Of a stretch of 64,000 bases of DNA, positions 1-10,235 are shown in pieces. The notes below the pieces were generated by a model. That model searched no databases, was not told the origin of the DNA, and saw only the letters and a list, made by a program, of their open reading frames with translations. Position 1 is the first letter of the stretch. Each line of letters starts with the position of its first letter. The position numbers and the translations under genes were made by a program. The DNA is from Talinum fruticosum (Eukaryota > Streptophyta > Magnoliopsida > Caryophyllales > Talinaceae): assembly GCA_021018815.1 (NCBI GenBank), contig JAITYX010000088.1:2176041-2240040 (forward strand). The letters are read 5' to 3'.

Positions 1-519
1 AAGAAGTTGAAGAAGCGAGCAGAAGAAGGACACAGAGAAGGCTGAAGGAGGAAAAGAAGAAGAAGAGAAGAAGGAAGGAGCTACTCAACCTAAGGACCAG
101 GGAAATAAAGAACCTTAGGTGATCTCTTCATATCACACTCGGAGTGCCTCAAAAGACGCCGGTGAAGTCGGCCGGTCCGAGGCTCCCGCCTTAGAGTCTC
201 GGCCAGCAAGCGGTCTTTAAGGAAGAAGAAGAAGAAGAGGAAGATCTCGCTCCAGTTCACATAACTCGGATCCCTCCACAACCAGATCTACCCATTACGA
301 TGCCACCTCGCCCAACTACTTCCACCCAAGCATACAAGTGCAAGCGCACCACTCGATCTTCAACCTCACGCCGGACTGCCCCTTCTTCCCGATTTCAAAC
401 TCAATTTTCTTTATTTATTTTTTTCCCAACATCTTATGTATTTACTTGTTCTTTCCTCCCTCATTTTGTTATTTTTCTTTGAAATGCATAGGCGGAGAGA
501 AAAGATAGAAAAATAGATG
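1..519 (+). mobile_element. 3' internal end of copia element A (upstream of its 3' LTR)
   Basis: This stretch lies directly upstream of a recognisable copia LTR, so I infer it is the 3' end of the element's internal domain, the rest being outside the window. Positions 1-110 are purine-rich and would encode a Lys/Glu/Arg-rich segment in one frame, ending at a stop near 118. A second GAA-rich patch lies at 218-242. Sireviruses often carry extra sequence between RT/RNase H and the 3' LTR, which could explain the charged region, but no domain is recognisable. A purine run at 490-512 and the G-run near 528 are candidate polypurine tracts just before the LTR. A 60-residue frame at 300-482 is not convincing as a gene. 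Confidence 0.4.
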
Positions 520-2256
520 TTTGGTTTAGGGGAGTTTATCCCTTAATTGTTTTCTAAGTTTACTTTACTTTATTTTGTTCTTATACAATATTTCTTGCAA
601 TGAATGAAATTAGCTTATTTACGAGCATATCTGTTTCTCAGTACATATTTTATATTTACTATGATATTATCTCTTTACTCTTCAACATCTTTGCTCCGAT
701 TACTTTAAGAAACATGTTACGAGTTATGTTTTGATCCGAGCTGAACTGATAAATACTCATCATTTTTTCTTACTCGATTAATACTCTATGCTCGATCATT
801 TCTCTACGAAAACTTAATTCTCTAAACCGATTAGTTTCTATCTTAAGTATGGAATGCCTTTCATAAAAAGGGAGAGATTGAAGACTCGGATATAACTCTC
901 CATATCTCTTAGGTTTTGATTCTAAGTCATTCCGAGCTTTATAGAAACTCATATCTAAGTTTTCATCTTTTTCGACCCACTCGAAACCATTCTCCAAGCA
1001 TAACATTTCTTAATTGAGTTTTTGACCCACTCGGACACAACTCGGAACAATCGAATGAGTAAATAATATCTCTAACAGTTTTATTTTGAGCACCGACTTG
1101 TTTAATGAGAATTATTTACTTGATCAAGTTTATGAATTCCGATATCTTATTTTTTCTAACTTGATCATTTTAATGATTGACTCAATATGGAATCTGAACC
1201 AAATGAATATTAGATTCAAAAAATTCCATTCTTTTAGGTTGAAGATAATTAAGTGGTTAATTACTTTAATTTAATTATTATCTATGCCTAATCTTGGACC
1301 AAAGTAGTTTTATACTTTGAGTACCACTTTGATTTGCTTTTTAGGTTGATTAAAGAAGTTTAATCTATATTTGAAAATCAAAAGCAACCAGTTTCTAACT
1401 GTTAAACACCAATGGATAGAAATCACCCATTTTTGGACATGGCTCGGACACCATGTCAAGGTTGTTTGTTTCCAAAACTGGAAAAATTCAACTTTGAGTC
1501 TAACGGTTGTTTCCACCTTAGATTTCAATCACCACCAGAGGGTTGGATCATCTTTTGAGCCAAGGATCACTACACAACATTCACATCTCAACGAATCTTT
1601 TTCGAGTGACTCAAACTAGCCGTTACAACAGCTATTGAGGCTCATCGATCCAGAACTAGTCTCAACGGTCACTCTGCCTTGGTGCTTATAAATAGAAGCC
1701 ACTCTACAAGACTTGAAGATTGTCGCTGAACACATTTCTTAACAGTTACTTAGTGCATTCTTACTCAATCTTCAGCTTACAACTCCTAATCTGTATTTTC
1801 TTACTTTACGAGTTGTAAAGAAAGTTTTGTAATCACTTCTACTCTTTACTTTCTTTGTAAGTACCTTGACTGAGCTATAAGAGCTAACTTAGCTCAATTG
1901 TCCCTAACTGTAAAGATTAACTCAATCAGGAAGTACTATATCGGATAATGGAACTTTTGAGTCTCGAAAAACTTTTAGAGGAATTGTCGAAGGGAGCAAT
2001 CCGGTAAGAGTCGAGTCCTTTATAATTGTGATTCAATTAGTGAATTTGATTGGGGCTTGGATTAGCACTGTCCGTGGTTTTTTGTCCTAGGAGGGTTTCC
2101 ACGTATTTCTGTTTGTACTTAACTTTCTAAGTCCAATCTAGACTCGGAATCTATTTCTTAGTCCGATCTGCGTAAAGCTGTTTTTTTCTAAAAATCGTCC
2201 ATCACCCTATTCACCCCCTTCTAGGGTGACTTAATCTCTTCAAGAGCAAACCTTCA
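520..2256 (+). repeat. LTR of copia element A (Sirevirus-like), + orientation
   Basis: The segment is recognised by comparison with the LTR of the copia copy at 37775-39344 read on the minus strand. Both share, in the same order, a block about a rapidly recognised phrase 'cctaatcttggaccaaag' (1286 onwards), a TATAAATAGAAGCC promoter, the phrase 'caccctattcaccccc' (about 2203-2218) and the terminal 'gagcaaaccttca'. The LTR therefore ends at CA, 2256. After this point the copia copy at 37 kb has a primer-binding site, whereas here unrelated CACTA sequence follows, so this is the 3' LTR with its right junction. The 5' boundary is uncertain, between about 516 and 550. Similarity between the two LTRs is clear but diverged, so they are two old copies or subfamilies. 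Confidence 0.7.
1687..1694 (+). promoter_or_regulatory. TATA box in LTR A
   Basis: TATAAATA followed by GAAGCC lies about 570 bp before the LTR end. The same motif occurs at the equivalent place in the related LTR at 37-39 kb. A conserved TATA in both copies fits the U3/R promoter of the retrotransposon. Confidence 0.55.
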
Positions 2257-2340
2257 CTCCTAGTGTCCTGCATCGTTGTATAAAAATAGAATCCATTGAT
2301 GTCCCCCATGGTAAGAAATGACTTTCGGCCAACGAACCTC
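2257..2340 (-). pseudogene. DUF4216-like fragment of a CACTA protein
   Basis: The minus-strand frame here reads MGDINGFYFYTTMQDTR, which resembles the start of the DUF4216 domain (usual pattern V/I-NG-x-x-F-x-T-x-x-x-D/E) found downstream of TNP2 in plant CACTA elements. It follows the TNP2 central region too closely, so the intervening TNP2 C-terminus and DUF4218 have been deleted. It is cut on its left by the copia LTR end. The match is short, so the call is tentative. Confidence 0.4.
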
Positions 2341-3720
2341 TAGCCAAGCTAACTAAAATATGCGAGACATTTTTCTCATGATTCCGCCCATCGAATAGTT
2401 ATTTGCTCTCTAATCCATTTGACAAATGAGCGATTATATTGAATTAGCCCCTTCTTCACAAATGTGGCATGCCTTATGGCCTTTGATGGCGTAGCTCGAC
2501 AAGTTTCCATGTGCGGGGAAGTCATTTATTGTTATGAAAATCATAACTCGTAACCTAAATTGCTCTAGACGATATACATCAAAAATCAAAACACCTTAAT
2601 CACACAAAAGTCGTATATCTTGAATAAGAGGCGCCAAATGCACATCTATATCATTTCCTTACTATTTAGGGCTAGAAATCAACATTGACATCATAATGTA
2701 CTTATGCTTCATACACAACGAGGATGGTAGGTTGTAAATAACCAACAAAACTAGCCAAGTGTTGTGTTTCCTACCGAGATCACAATGCGGAGTTGATTTC
2801 ATCTCGTAGAGACCGAGATGTATTTAAGGGAAAGTACAATCTATCTCTTTCCATTGAGGAGAATCTTCAAGGTGACACGGTTTGTCATCACATATTCTTT
2901 CGTTGGCATGTCACATTAAGTTATGTGCATCATTTGCGATTGAAAACAATCGCTTAAGCCACGTTATTATCGATAAGTTCCATAACCCCTTTGTGGGAGG
3001 TCCGTCTATGCTCTTTCCACCGATGCTTTCCATTTTGTGATGAAGTACACCACATTTGGGACATTCATGTCTATCCGCGTGTTTTTTTGGTATAAATATA
3101 CAATCATTGGGGCAGGCATGTATCTTCATAAAACCTATGCCTATGGGACATAACATCCTTTTCGCTTTATATGTACAATTGGAAAGTACATTTCTTTCTA
3201 GAAGTATATCTTTAAACACACCGAGCAAGTTTGTGAAAATCTTATCACTCCAACCATTAGGCTGCTTTGAAGTTGAACAACCACAACACATCCGATAAAC
3301 GGTTAAAGTTTTTATACCCCAAATATAGAGGCTTCTCCTAGTCGGCTAACAATCACTCCAATACATGTGGATGATCAACTAAATCACCTTCCATGTCATG
3401 AACCATATCATCGGCTCAATCTTCTACTTCTATACTAGGTTCATACTCATTATGCCCCAAGTCTTCTTTTAAGTTCTCATTCAAAGGCTTCTCTTTCTCG
3501 TGCCATATCCACAACTTATAAGATGTGTCATAGCCATGCTGAAGAACATGACCTTTTACAATATTAGGCCTCAATTTTAAAGAGTTAAAACATTTTCTAC
3601 AAGGGCAGAAAATCAGGTCATCATTGATTTGTTAGCATGTTAGATGGCGAGTCTCAATAAAGTTGTTAACACCATCCCAATATTCTATGGTTCGTCGATC
3701 GTAATAAAAAGACTTTTAAT
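2341..3720 (-). pseudogene. TNP2-type CACTA transposase, N-terminal and central part, degraded
   Basis: Read on the minus strand from about 3720, the first part has the pattern of the transposase-associated domain: a 'YWDGV' stretch, then CPCRKC, a HVLQHGYD stretch and WIWHE. At 2911-3291 an uninterrupted frame carries KRMLCPIG, KIHACPNDC and HECPKCGV, hallmarks of the TNP2 N-terminal and zinc-binding region. Further on (about 2450-2830), in several frames, are pieces matching the central TNP2 region (WLVLLVIYNLP, MLISSPK, DIDVHLAPL, NDFPAHGNLS, GHKACHICEEG). At least four stops or frameshifts separate the pieces. TNP2 is the catalytic transposase of En/Spm elements; this copy cannot be functional. 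Confidence 0.82.
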
Positions 3721-4041
3721 CCATAGCTCACCCCTAAACACGAGAAATGCATACATCATACCAAATAATATGACATGAAATGTATAAAAATAATTATGAA
3801 AACATACATTAGCTAGCAAAATAAGCATAAAATACCCAAGTAAGCATGTCATTATCGAACTATACATTTGAAGACTTCTAACCTTCAGAATCACAAAAAA
3901 TCAACATTCCCGTATATTCTTTCCATTTCACTAATATTTCACCCACAATCTAATCATCCATTAAATCATTGCCTTTCCCATGAATCTCAATCTTAAACAA
4001 ACCAATACTTTCAATAAAAAAATCTAAAGAAGGAATTGAAC

Positions 4042-4340
4042 TTAAATTTTTTGAACAATTTGAAGCAAAAAAAAAATCACATAGAGAAGGTTACCAAGAA
4101 GAAAATGTCTAAGAGAGAAAGAGAGACAGACAAGGAGAGAGAGCGAGAGAGAAAGAGAGAGAGGCAGGCGAGCGATGGCTGGCAACAGCGGCGGTAACAC
4201 CGAGTGACAAGGAAAAGAGTGTTTGTCAAAGACAAAGAGTGAGAATGTATTCCAGTGCGGCCTTGGTGTTTTTCCTTTTTGGATCCGACTTCCACTACGG
4301 TTCCTATAGACAACCATAGTAATAGGTTATTCTATGGTTA
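4042..4340. other. CACTA-1 leader: purine-rich tract
   Basis: A GA-rich tract at about 4111-4165 (CT-rich on the transcribed minus strand) lies upstream of the TNP2 remnant. It is followed by a short GC-richer patch and, at 4290-4340, the first copy of the subterminal motif CTACGGTTCCTATA / ACCATAGTAATAGGT. I read it as the 5' untranslated leader of CACTA-1. Frames here encode only Ser/Leu repeats and are not called as genes. Between 3721 and 4041 I see only AT-rich DNA without a recognisable feature. Confidence 0.4.
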
Positions 4341-4410
4341 AATATTTTTTTATAGAAAACACTAGACCTATTAGCACGGTTGTTAGATAGAAAGAAAAGC
4401 GGAGGTAGCA

Positions 4411-4505
4411 AGACGACAAAGGGTACATCCGAGTACTTCATGTGCTCCATCTCACTATAGGAACTTACTTGCAGATAAGAAGCGAAGACGACAAAGGGTA
4501 CATCC
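4411..4505. repeat. Direct repeat in CACTA-1, 75-bp period
   Basis: The 20-mer agacgacaaagggtacatcc occurs at 4411-4430 and again at 4486-4505, and both copies are followed by GAGT or CACCT and a GTGCTCC word. It is a small internal duplication in the 5' noncoding part of the transposon. Confidence 0.7.
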
Positions 4506-4799
4506 ACCTTCAGCGAGTGCTCCGAAGATTTTGATGGAGATTCAAGGAAAGTTTGATAGACAAGTGCGGACTAGCTCGATGTACTTAGATGCTTTTATAT
4601 ATTTAGTGTTTCCTTTCTAGCCTCCGCTTATCTCATCACATACATAAGTGTACTCACCTGTGTTATTTAGATATTTTGGTTTATTTAGAGGCTTTGATGT
4701 ATTTATATGTTTCTATTCACTTCGGTTGTATGTTTTAATATATCCGAGTGCTCTTTGCTTGCAGAGGAGCCAGCCTTGAGAAGGCATGTGCAATATAGA

Positions 4800-5120
4800 A
4801 GAAGTGAAGGCTGACCCTAAATGTTTGAAGAAGATTTAGTTACTGGAAGTCTAATATTTCTTCAACGATCTTTTTGGTAATATTCAATGTGAGTTTGATA
4901 GACAAGTGCAGGCTTGTATCTTGAAGCTACCTCCCAATAAGGTTATTATTCTATGTCAAAGCTAAATAGACAAAAACTCTGTCGGTAGGAAGTATTCGAG
5001 AAATACAAGCTTGCACTTATCTAGCTTGCCATTGAATCTCCTCAAAGAGATCGTTGAAGAAGGATTAAGCTTCTAGTAACCAATCATCTTTAAGCATTCA
5101 GGGTCATATTCACTTCTTTT
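4800..5120. repeat. Imperfect inverted repeat, ~138-bp arms, ~45-bp loop
   Basis: Positions 4800-4937 and the reverse complement of 4983-5120 align along their length. Matching words include GAAGTGAA, TGACCCT(A/G)AATG, TTCTTCAACGATCT, ATTCAATG, GACAAGTGCA versus TAAGTGCA, GCTTGTAT and the A/CTACC(T/G) word near the loop. A third, partial copy of the centre (GTTTGATAGACAAGTGC) lies at about 4551-4567. If transcribed, the region would fold into a long hairpin. It lies in the 5' noncoding part of CACTA-1. Confidence 0.75.
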
Positions 5121-5159
5121 GTTTCGAACAATGCCTTGCCAAGGTTCGGTCTTCCACAA

Positions 5160-5575
5160 TCGAAGTGAACTTGACCTATGACTACGCTTCCTATAAAGAA
5201 CCATAGTAATAGGCCAAGTCATCTAGACCTATGACTTCAATTCTTATAAAAAACCATAGTACTAAGCCCAGTCATTCTAAAATAGATTAGAGAGGTTGCA
5301 AATTTTTTTGGAATACTTGGACCTACTACTATGGTTCTTATGCAAAACCTTAGTGTAAAGAAATACCTATTACTACGGTTATTTCTTACAATCATAGTAA
5401 TAAGTTCAGCTTGACTTTTTACTACTTTTTGCTATTATTATATCTTAGAACTGTAGTTAAAAGTTAGTTCCTTTTTCCAAATTTTTACAAAAATGTCACC
5501 ACCTTATTCTTTATTACAATTTTCTTCATAACCGTTGTAAAAAGACCATAATTAGAAGTCATTCATGTAGTAGTG
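5160..5575. repeat. CACTA-1 subterminal repeats and terminal inverted repeat
   Basis: Several short motifs occur in both orientations: CTATGACTACG, AACCATAGTAATAGG, CTACTATGGTTCTTAT, CCTATTACTACGGTTA, AATCATAGTAATAAG. Such inverted subterminal motifs bind the accessory transposition protein in En/Spm elements. The segment ends in TAGTAGTG at 5575, the transposon terminus. Confidence 0.7.
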
Positions 5576-5576
5576 A

Positions 5577-6388
5577 TAGTAGTATTTTTCAAAGTGTAAG
5601 GCTTAGCCCACATAATAAAAAATGAATCCTAAATGGACCCCCTTCCATAATTTCCATAACCACTTGGTATACGAGTGCCTTGTTTTAGCTTAACTCCTTG
5701 AAATTAACTCCACCATTTTATATATCTTGGGACAAATTTGGCCAATTAATCAAAGTCATCTTCTTAAATACGGACGGACCATCTAGAAAGCCAGCTACAC
5801 GAAGATTTAATTGAATGAATCACTGAAATAGGTAACAAAAATGTTGAAGACTAGAAAGTAATAAACCTATTTAATACTAATTATATGAAGATCTTCCCAC
5901 TAGCATATGACAATTTCCTAGCTGTTCGAGAGCCAATTTTTGCCTAATTTTCTCAATAAGTGCTTGACAAACTACTTGAGATAGTCTTCTAGTAAAGAGA
6001 GGACGACCAAGATATTTAAAAGGAAAAAAAACCTTAGATAAACCCACTAAGAGGAGACAATATAGCTTGCATGTTTTTAGAAGATATCTCAACAAAATAA
6101 ATTTTAGATTTATCGGGCATTAGCATAGTTCGGACATACTAGAGAATTCTTGAAAGTATTTCAAATATAGCTTACTAATCTCGGATTCCCTCTTGAAAAC
6201 AACAACAAATCATCACTGAAGACCAATGAGACCATTTGAACTTTTTCATATTTTGGATGGAGAGAAAAGCATCTATTTATAACGACCAAATTCAATCCTC
6301 TAACAAACATCTCTACACAAATAACAAAATGATAAGGAGAAAGGGAGTCCCCTGCCCTTAGTCCTCTCTTTCCTAGGAAATAACTCAC
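5577..6388 (-). pseudogene. LINE ORF2, RT C-terminal part and downstream region
   Basis: The best frame (6161-6445; its last bases lie in CACTA-2) has GKRGLRAGDSLSPYHFVIC, VSLVFSDDLLLFSRGN: the RT motif with the FxDD catalytic pair (here FSDD) of plant non-LTR retrotransposons. Next, 5877-6095 has FPFKYLGRPL and CQALIEKI, the segment after RT that usually reads 'P.RYLG.PL'. Further down, the WLWKL and GKALH-type words fit the zinc-finger RVT tail. The pieces are in different frames with stops between them. The reading frame meets the CACTA-2 insertion exactly at its TAG target duplication and continues on the other side (10578). Confidence 0.8.
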
Positions 6389-6391
6389 TAG

Positions 6392-6760
6392 CACTACTAG
6401 AAAACCGATAATTTGCGACAGAAATAGCGACGAAATATCGGTCACTAGCGTCGGAATTCCGCAATTAGCGACGGAACTAGCGACGGAATTTTTCCGTCGC
6501 TAAAAGACGAGTCGCTAAATTTTAGCGACGGATTAGCGACGGAAGAAGCTTCCATCGCTGAGTGAATTCAGCGACGAAATGTTACGTCCGTCGCTGATCC
6601 GTCACTAAATAGCGACGGAAGTTCTTCCGTAGGTGATGCCATTCAACAACGGAAATGGTGGTATTTCCGTCACTGAATTCCGTCGCTGATTTGTTATCAT
6701 CTGTCGCTGGTCCGTCGCGGTTCCGTCGCTATTCCGTCGCTGATCCATCAAAAATCCAAA
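6392..6760. repeat. CACTA-2 left subterminal repeat block
   Basis: More than a dozen copies of TAGCGACGGA or its complement TCCGTCGCTA, with variants, are packed between 6405 and 6750. Mixed orientation gives a potentially strongly folding sequence. Such motifs are the binding sites of the accessory DNA-binding protein in En/Spm elements. Confidence 0.88.
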
Positions 6761-7141
6761 ATATAATTTTCTAATTATTCTTTACCCGAGTACAAAAAAT
6801 TGTGAATGGTTATACAAATCCAACATTCACATATGTGACACTTACATTTGGCATTTACATATGCCGACTACAAATAGCTCATCAAAGTTGGATATACAAA
6901 TCCAACTTACATGTTCAAAATCATGAACAACCAAAACATATTTAAAACAAATTCATAAGTTCAATAAAACAGGCAAACAAAAGTTCACGAGAAACCTTAA
7001 ACACATCCAAACAATTCGCAAAGTGATGATCACCAATATACACAAAAGTTGACAATGCATTCATGGTCCTCACTCTTCCTCTTCCTCTTCCTCTTCCTCT
7101 TCCTCTTGTGGTTGTATTGGTCGACGGTGAGATCTAGATGC
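6761..7141. other. AT-rich 3' spacer of CACTA-2 with CTCTTC microsatellite
   Basis: This stretch lies between the subterminal repeats and the stop codon of the accessory gene. It holds two similar words (ATACAAATCCAAC...) at about 6814 and 6894, and a hexanucleotide (CTTCCT)n tract of about five units at 7075-7107. It is probably 3' untranslated sequence. Confidence 0.5.
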
Positions 7142-8935
7142 TTACCGAGACTGCAGAAATTCATTCATACGTGCTATTAGCTTAGCATAACTGTCGACCT
7201 TTTCTTTCAACTGCCTATTTTCCAACCCAAGCACCCGAGCATGCTCAATCCATTGATGTAACTCAGAAGTTAAATTATGCACTGTTGCTCTCAAATCCGA
7301 GTCATCCGGAGTAGAAGCTTTCGGTGATTTGAAGGGCATTGTTGGTTTGAAGTTTTTAGCCTTAGATCCAAGTCCATAAATGCGACCTTTCTTGTTTGCA
7401 TTGGCTTCGATCCACAACTCATGTTGTGAAGGGGTGGAGACATGATCCTCAGAAGAGTTGGGGTCATCACTAGAAGGTTGAGTGTTTTGCAACTCTTCTC
7501 ACTCCTTTTGAAACTTGTCTTGAATATAATATAAATATTTGAGGCATGTAAATATCACGAGGTTGTTAACGAAAACCATAGATTGAAAAATATGAAAATT
7601 GCATATATAAGGTTACTCACATAAATGGCCTTGGATTTTGGTCGACCCATTCGTCCTTTTTTGTTTTGTGGGTACGTGAAAATAGTTAGGTCGGTAGAGG
7701 CTGAACTCCTTTAAGCTCCTTCATCTAAATAAAAAAAGTTAGTAGAGAAGCAATTTACTAATATGAATATGTTAATAGTTGCGTGCGTAATCATTAATAA
7801 AGGGGTATGTACTAATCGCCGCTTATGCTCCATCATAGGGATTGAGCCACAAGTATGGAGCAATGAACCAAGTCCCCTTGATCAGCATGGCGGTTTTTCG
7901 AGCACTGCTCACGGAACTTCTTGTAGTCGGCAGTTTCCCAATATTCGAGCAACTCGCGCCGATAGTTGTCACCCAACCATTTCGGCTTCTTCTTATTTTT
8001 CCTCGCCTTCAGCATGAAGTCCTTTAATCGATCACTTCTTTCTTTTCAAAATTTCTTCTTATTTGGACTTCATCGGTTGGAGACCAAGTGAAAATTTTCT
8101 ATATAAATAAAAAAGTAAATATGTAAGTTATGAAATTATAATATAATGTTCGAACATGCACAATAAGTCATTATATTCTCCGAAATTCAGAAAACTAAAG
8201 ATTTGTCATTACCTTAAACTCGGAAAACCACCGATCACGTTGTGATCGAGGAACTTTACCTCATGTAGGCCAAGCTCCGTCGTACTTGCTTTGGAAGATG
8301 TGGGAAATCGTACCCACAACTTTGTCAATCGGGAAGAACCTAAACAAGAAACATATAAAATAGTTAGTTCTATTAATAAACTATTATGCTTAATTTATTT
8401 TATTACTTATTATCATACTTACCCTTCACCGTCCGGCTCAATTCGAATCTTTTCTCAGCTGCTAGCACTGCTTGATTCAAGACTAAGATGCTCGTTCCTC
8501 GCATCAGTTGGCCCATCATTTGTAGGCCTTTGTGGTGGCCTTTGTTCGGCACCAACGTGGATGCGTGGTACATTATTTGTACAATATTGGTGATATGCAT
8601 ATGTAGCGGCCGATGGGTTTGAGTACATATGGGGGTGCTGAGAATATGGAGGGTTTGGGATGAAAGACCCACCCATTGGACTTTGCATGTGTGGGATGTT
8701 TGGGGGTTGAAAAAAGGAGGGTTAGGAATAAATGACCCCCCAATTGGAGTTTGGTTGTAAGGGAGTGTGGAGATAGTGCTCCACCTATAGGAGATTGAAG
8801 GTTATGAGGGTTTTGAGAGGGGTAGAAGTGCTCACATCATTACCTTCCCCATCGGTAGTGGTGTTTCTAGCCCTTCCCGAGTAGCCGATCTTTTGGACCT
8901 GCCTCTACCTCTCTCCATTTTTCTGAACATAAACA
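7142..8935 (-). pseudogene. Transposase_24 (Ptta/En/Spm accessory)-like gene of CACTA-2
   Basis: Pieces on the minus strand appear in family order. A first ATG near 8919 begins MERGRGRSKRS. Then comes a Pro/Asn/Tyr-rich stretch (8455-8688: GGSFIPNPPYSQHPH). Then about 8320-8225: FFPIDKVVG and RSQRDRWFSEF, ending at a GTAATG donor-like site. Then 7833-8015: MLKARKNKKKPKWLGDNYRR, LLEYWETADYKKFREQ, KNRHADQG. Last is 7142-7492 with HELWIEANANKKGRIYGLGS and a C-terminal coiled-coil-like LENRQLKEKVDSYAKLIARM. KGR(I/V)YGLG and the KARKN...KNR pattern are typical of the Ptta/En/Spm family, which binds subterminal repeats. Stops occur inside some pieces, so I call it broken, though introns explain part of the frame changes. 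Confidence 0.75.
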
Positions 8936-9148
8936 ACATAAAAACACTATTAGTAAACATCCAACGGTTCAAGTGATTCCATATAAAACAACATATAAAC
9001 ATGTAAGCGTTAGATATAAATATTCTTCTATGAATAAATGACGCTTCTTCTTATTTCACCTTCATTACATTAATAAGAATTCATTTGATTACAACATAAA
9101 TGAAACTTGTGCAATATAAAACAAAACCCAAAAAAAGAACATCATCAA

Positions 9149-9331
9149 CTAGCCATCATCCTCATCATCAGTATCATCATCGTCTTCTTCACTATCCTCT
9201 TCGGCATCATTGAATAGGATATGTTCTTCTTCATCATCGGTGATGTTATCATCATCCCATTCACCTTCCTTATCTTCTTCACCATCCTCTTCTTCACTAA
9301 CATCCTCAATCTCATCTTCTATAATGAACAT
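9149..9331 (-). pseudogene. Acidic C-terminal tail of a TNP2-type protein, remnant
   Basis: The frame of 60 residues is almost only Asp and Glu (for example EEEDGEEDKEGEWDDDN) and begins with an arbitrary Met. CACTA-3 has an equivalent acidic tail at 14355-14609, following DUF4216 (ISEEGANEDD, DDDIVANDDDDF). By analogy I infer that this is what is left of the TNP2-side gene after an internal deletion. A low-complexity (ATC)n expansion without function is the alternative. Confidence 0.5.
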
Positions 9332-9617
9332 AATCTATATATAACCATTATGCATTTAACATATATTTTTTTATTATACATAAATTTCTTTAATTTCTAT
9401 ATTTTACTCGTAAACATTTATATCATAATTAAACTAATCATACCTAATTAACATAAATAAACTCATATAAATATAATTAAACTAATCATACCTAATCATA
9501 CCTATAATCATACCTAATTAGCATAAACAATCTCACACAAATAAACAACAAACAATTACACATATAAATCACAAAAATATTTACCTCAACTTCAACAATA
9601 ATGTCCAACAAATCCAA

Positions 9618-9880
9618 CACAATTGCACATTTTTTCTTTTCAAATTCATTCACAAACAACATTAATTTCCAACAAATTACATATATTCATCAATTTCAAG
9701 TTACATTTTTAAAAACCCTAAATCTAACTTCAATAACATTTACTCCATAAATAACACAATTGCACATTTTTCTTTCCAAATTCATTCACAAACAACATTA
9801 ATTTCCAACAAATTACATATATTCATCAATTTCAATTTTAATTTTATAAAACCATAAATCTAATAAAAATCAACAAAAGC
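9618..9880. repeat. Tandem duplication, 137-bp period, in CACTA-2
   Basis: The word aattgcacat occurs at 9621 and 9758, and the following ~110 bp (ATTCATTCACAAACAACATT, CCAACAAATTACATATATTC, ATCAATTTCAA) are repeated nearly without change. Differences are a few bases and one-base indels, so it is a fairly young duplication. From 9332 to 9617 I see only AT-rich DNA with short repeats of CATACCTAAT. Confidence 0.85.
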
Positions 9881-9889
9881 ATACCTTTA

Positions 9890-10235
9890 AAGAATGGGCG
9901 GCACCAGCGCGGCACAGGCGGCGACGGGGAAGGACAGGCGTGTGGCGGCAGCAGTAGGCGTGCGTCGGCGGCGTCCTCCACCCGAGCGCAGCAGCGGCGG
10001 GACACGGGCCGGGAGCAACCAAGGAGAACGTTGAAGTCTTCGGCCTTCGTGTTCCTCAAGCGGCGAAGAAGGACGGCGGCCGGCCGGAGGACGGCGGTGA
10101 AGGCGGGGGCGAATCGGCGGCGGGAGTGGGGGTTGGGGGTGGTGAATCGACGGCAGCGGGGTTAACGCTCGGAACCTCGACTCTCTCTCTCCCTCTTTGC
10201 TCTGCGAAGTTCGATCGGCCGAAGGCCAGATTTGG
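9890..10235. other. GC-rich leader of CACTA-2
   Basis: A sharply bounded GC-rich block (GGCGGC, GGCGACGG words) in otherwise AT-rich DNA sits just inside the right subterminal repeats, at the 5' end of the minus-strand transcription unit. It ends in a CT-rich run (GACTCTCTCTCTCCCTC, about 10180-10196). The 71-residue frame in it (9844-10059) is not recognisable. It is most likely the transcribed 5' leader; a captured host exon is a weaker possibility. Confidence 0.45.

Larger units (their letters stand above)
2257..5575 (-). mobile_element. CACTA-1, En/Spm-type transposon, 5' part only
   Basis: The right terminus at 5575 reads ...CATGTAGTAGTG, the inverse of a CACTACTACATG terminal repeat. 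Inside it come subterminal repeats, a noncoding leader, and TNP2-type coding remnants on the minus strand, so the right end is the 5' end. The left side stops at the end of copia LTR A (2256) without a terminal repeat, so the element was interrupted by the copia insertion; its remaining 3' part would lie outside the window. The three bases beyond the right end are ATA; the matching duplication cannot be checked because the other end is missing. It has no intact gene. Confidence 0.72.

Noticed and set aside
300..482. 60-residue frame with Pro/Thr/Ser-rich start and hydrophobic end
   Set aside because: No family features, sits in retrotransposon 3' sequence, and the hydrophobic part is T-rich DNA.
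4042..4317. Ser/Leu-rich frames of 78-91 residues on the minus strand
   Set aside because: They arise from a GA/CT tract in the CACTA-1 leader.
9844..10059. 71-residue frame in the GC-rich block of CACTA-2
   Set aside because: No recognisable domain; composition-driven, and a leader fits better.
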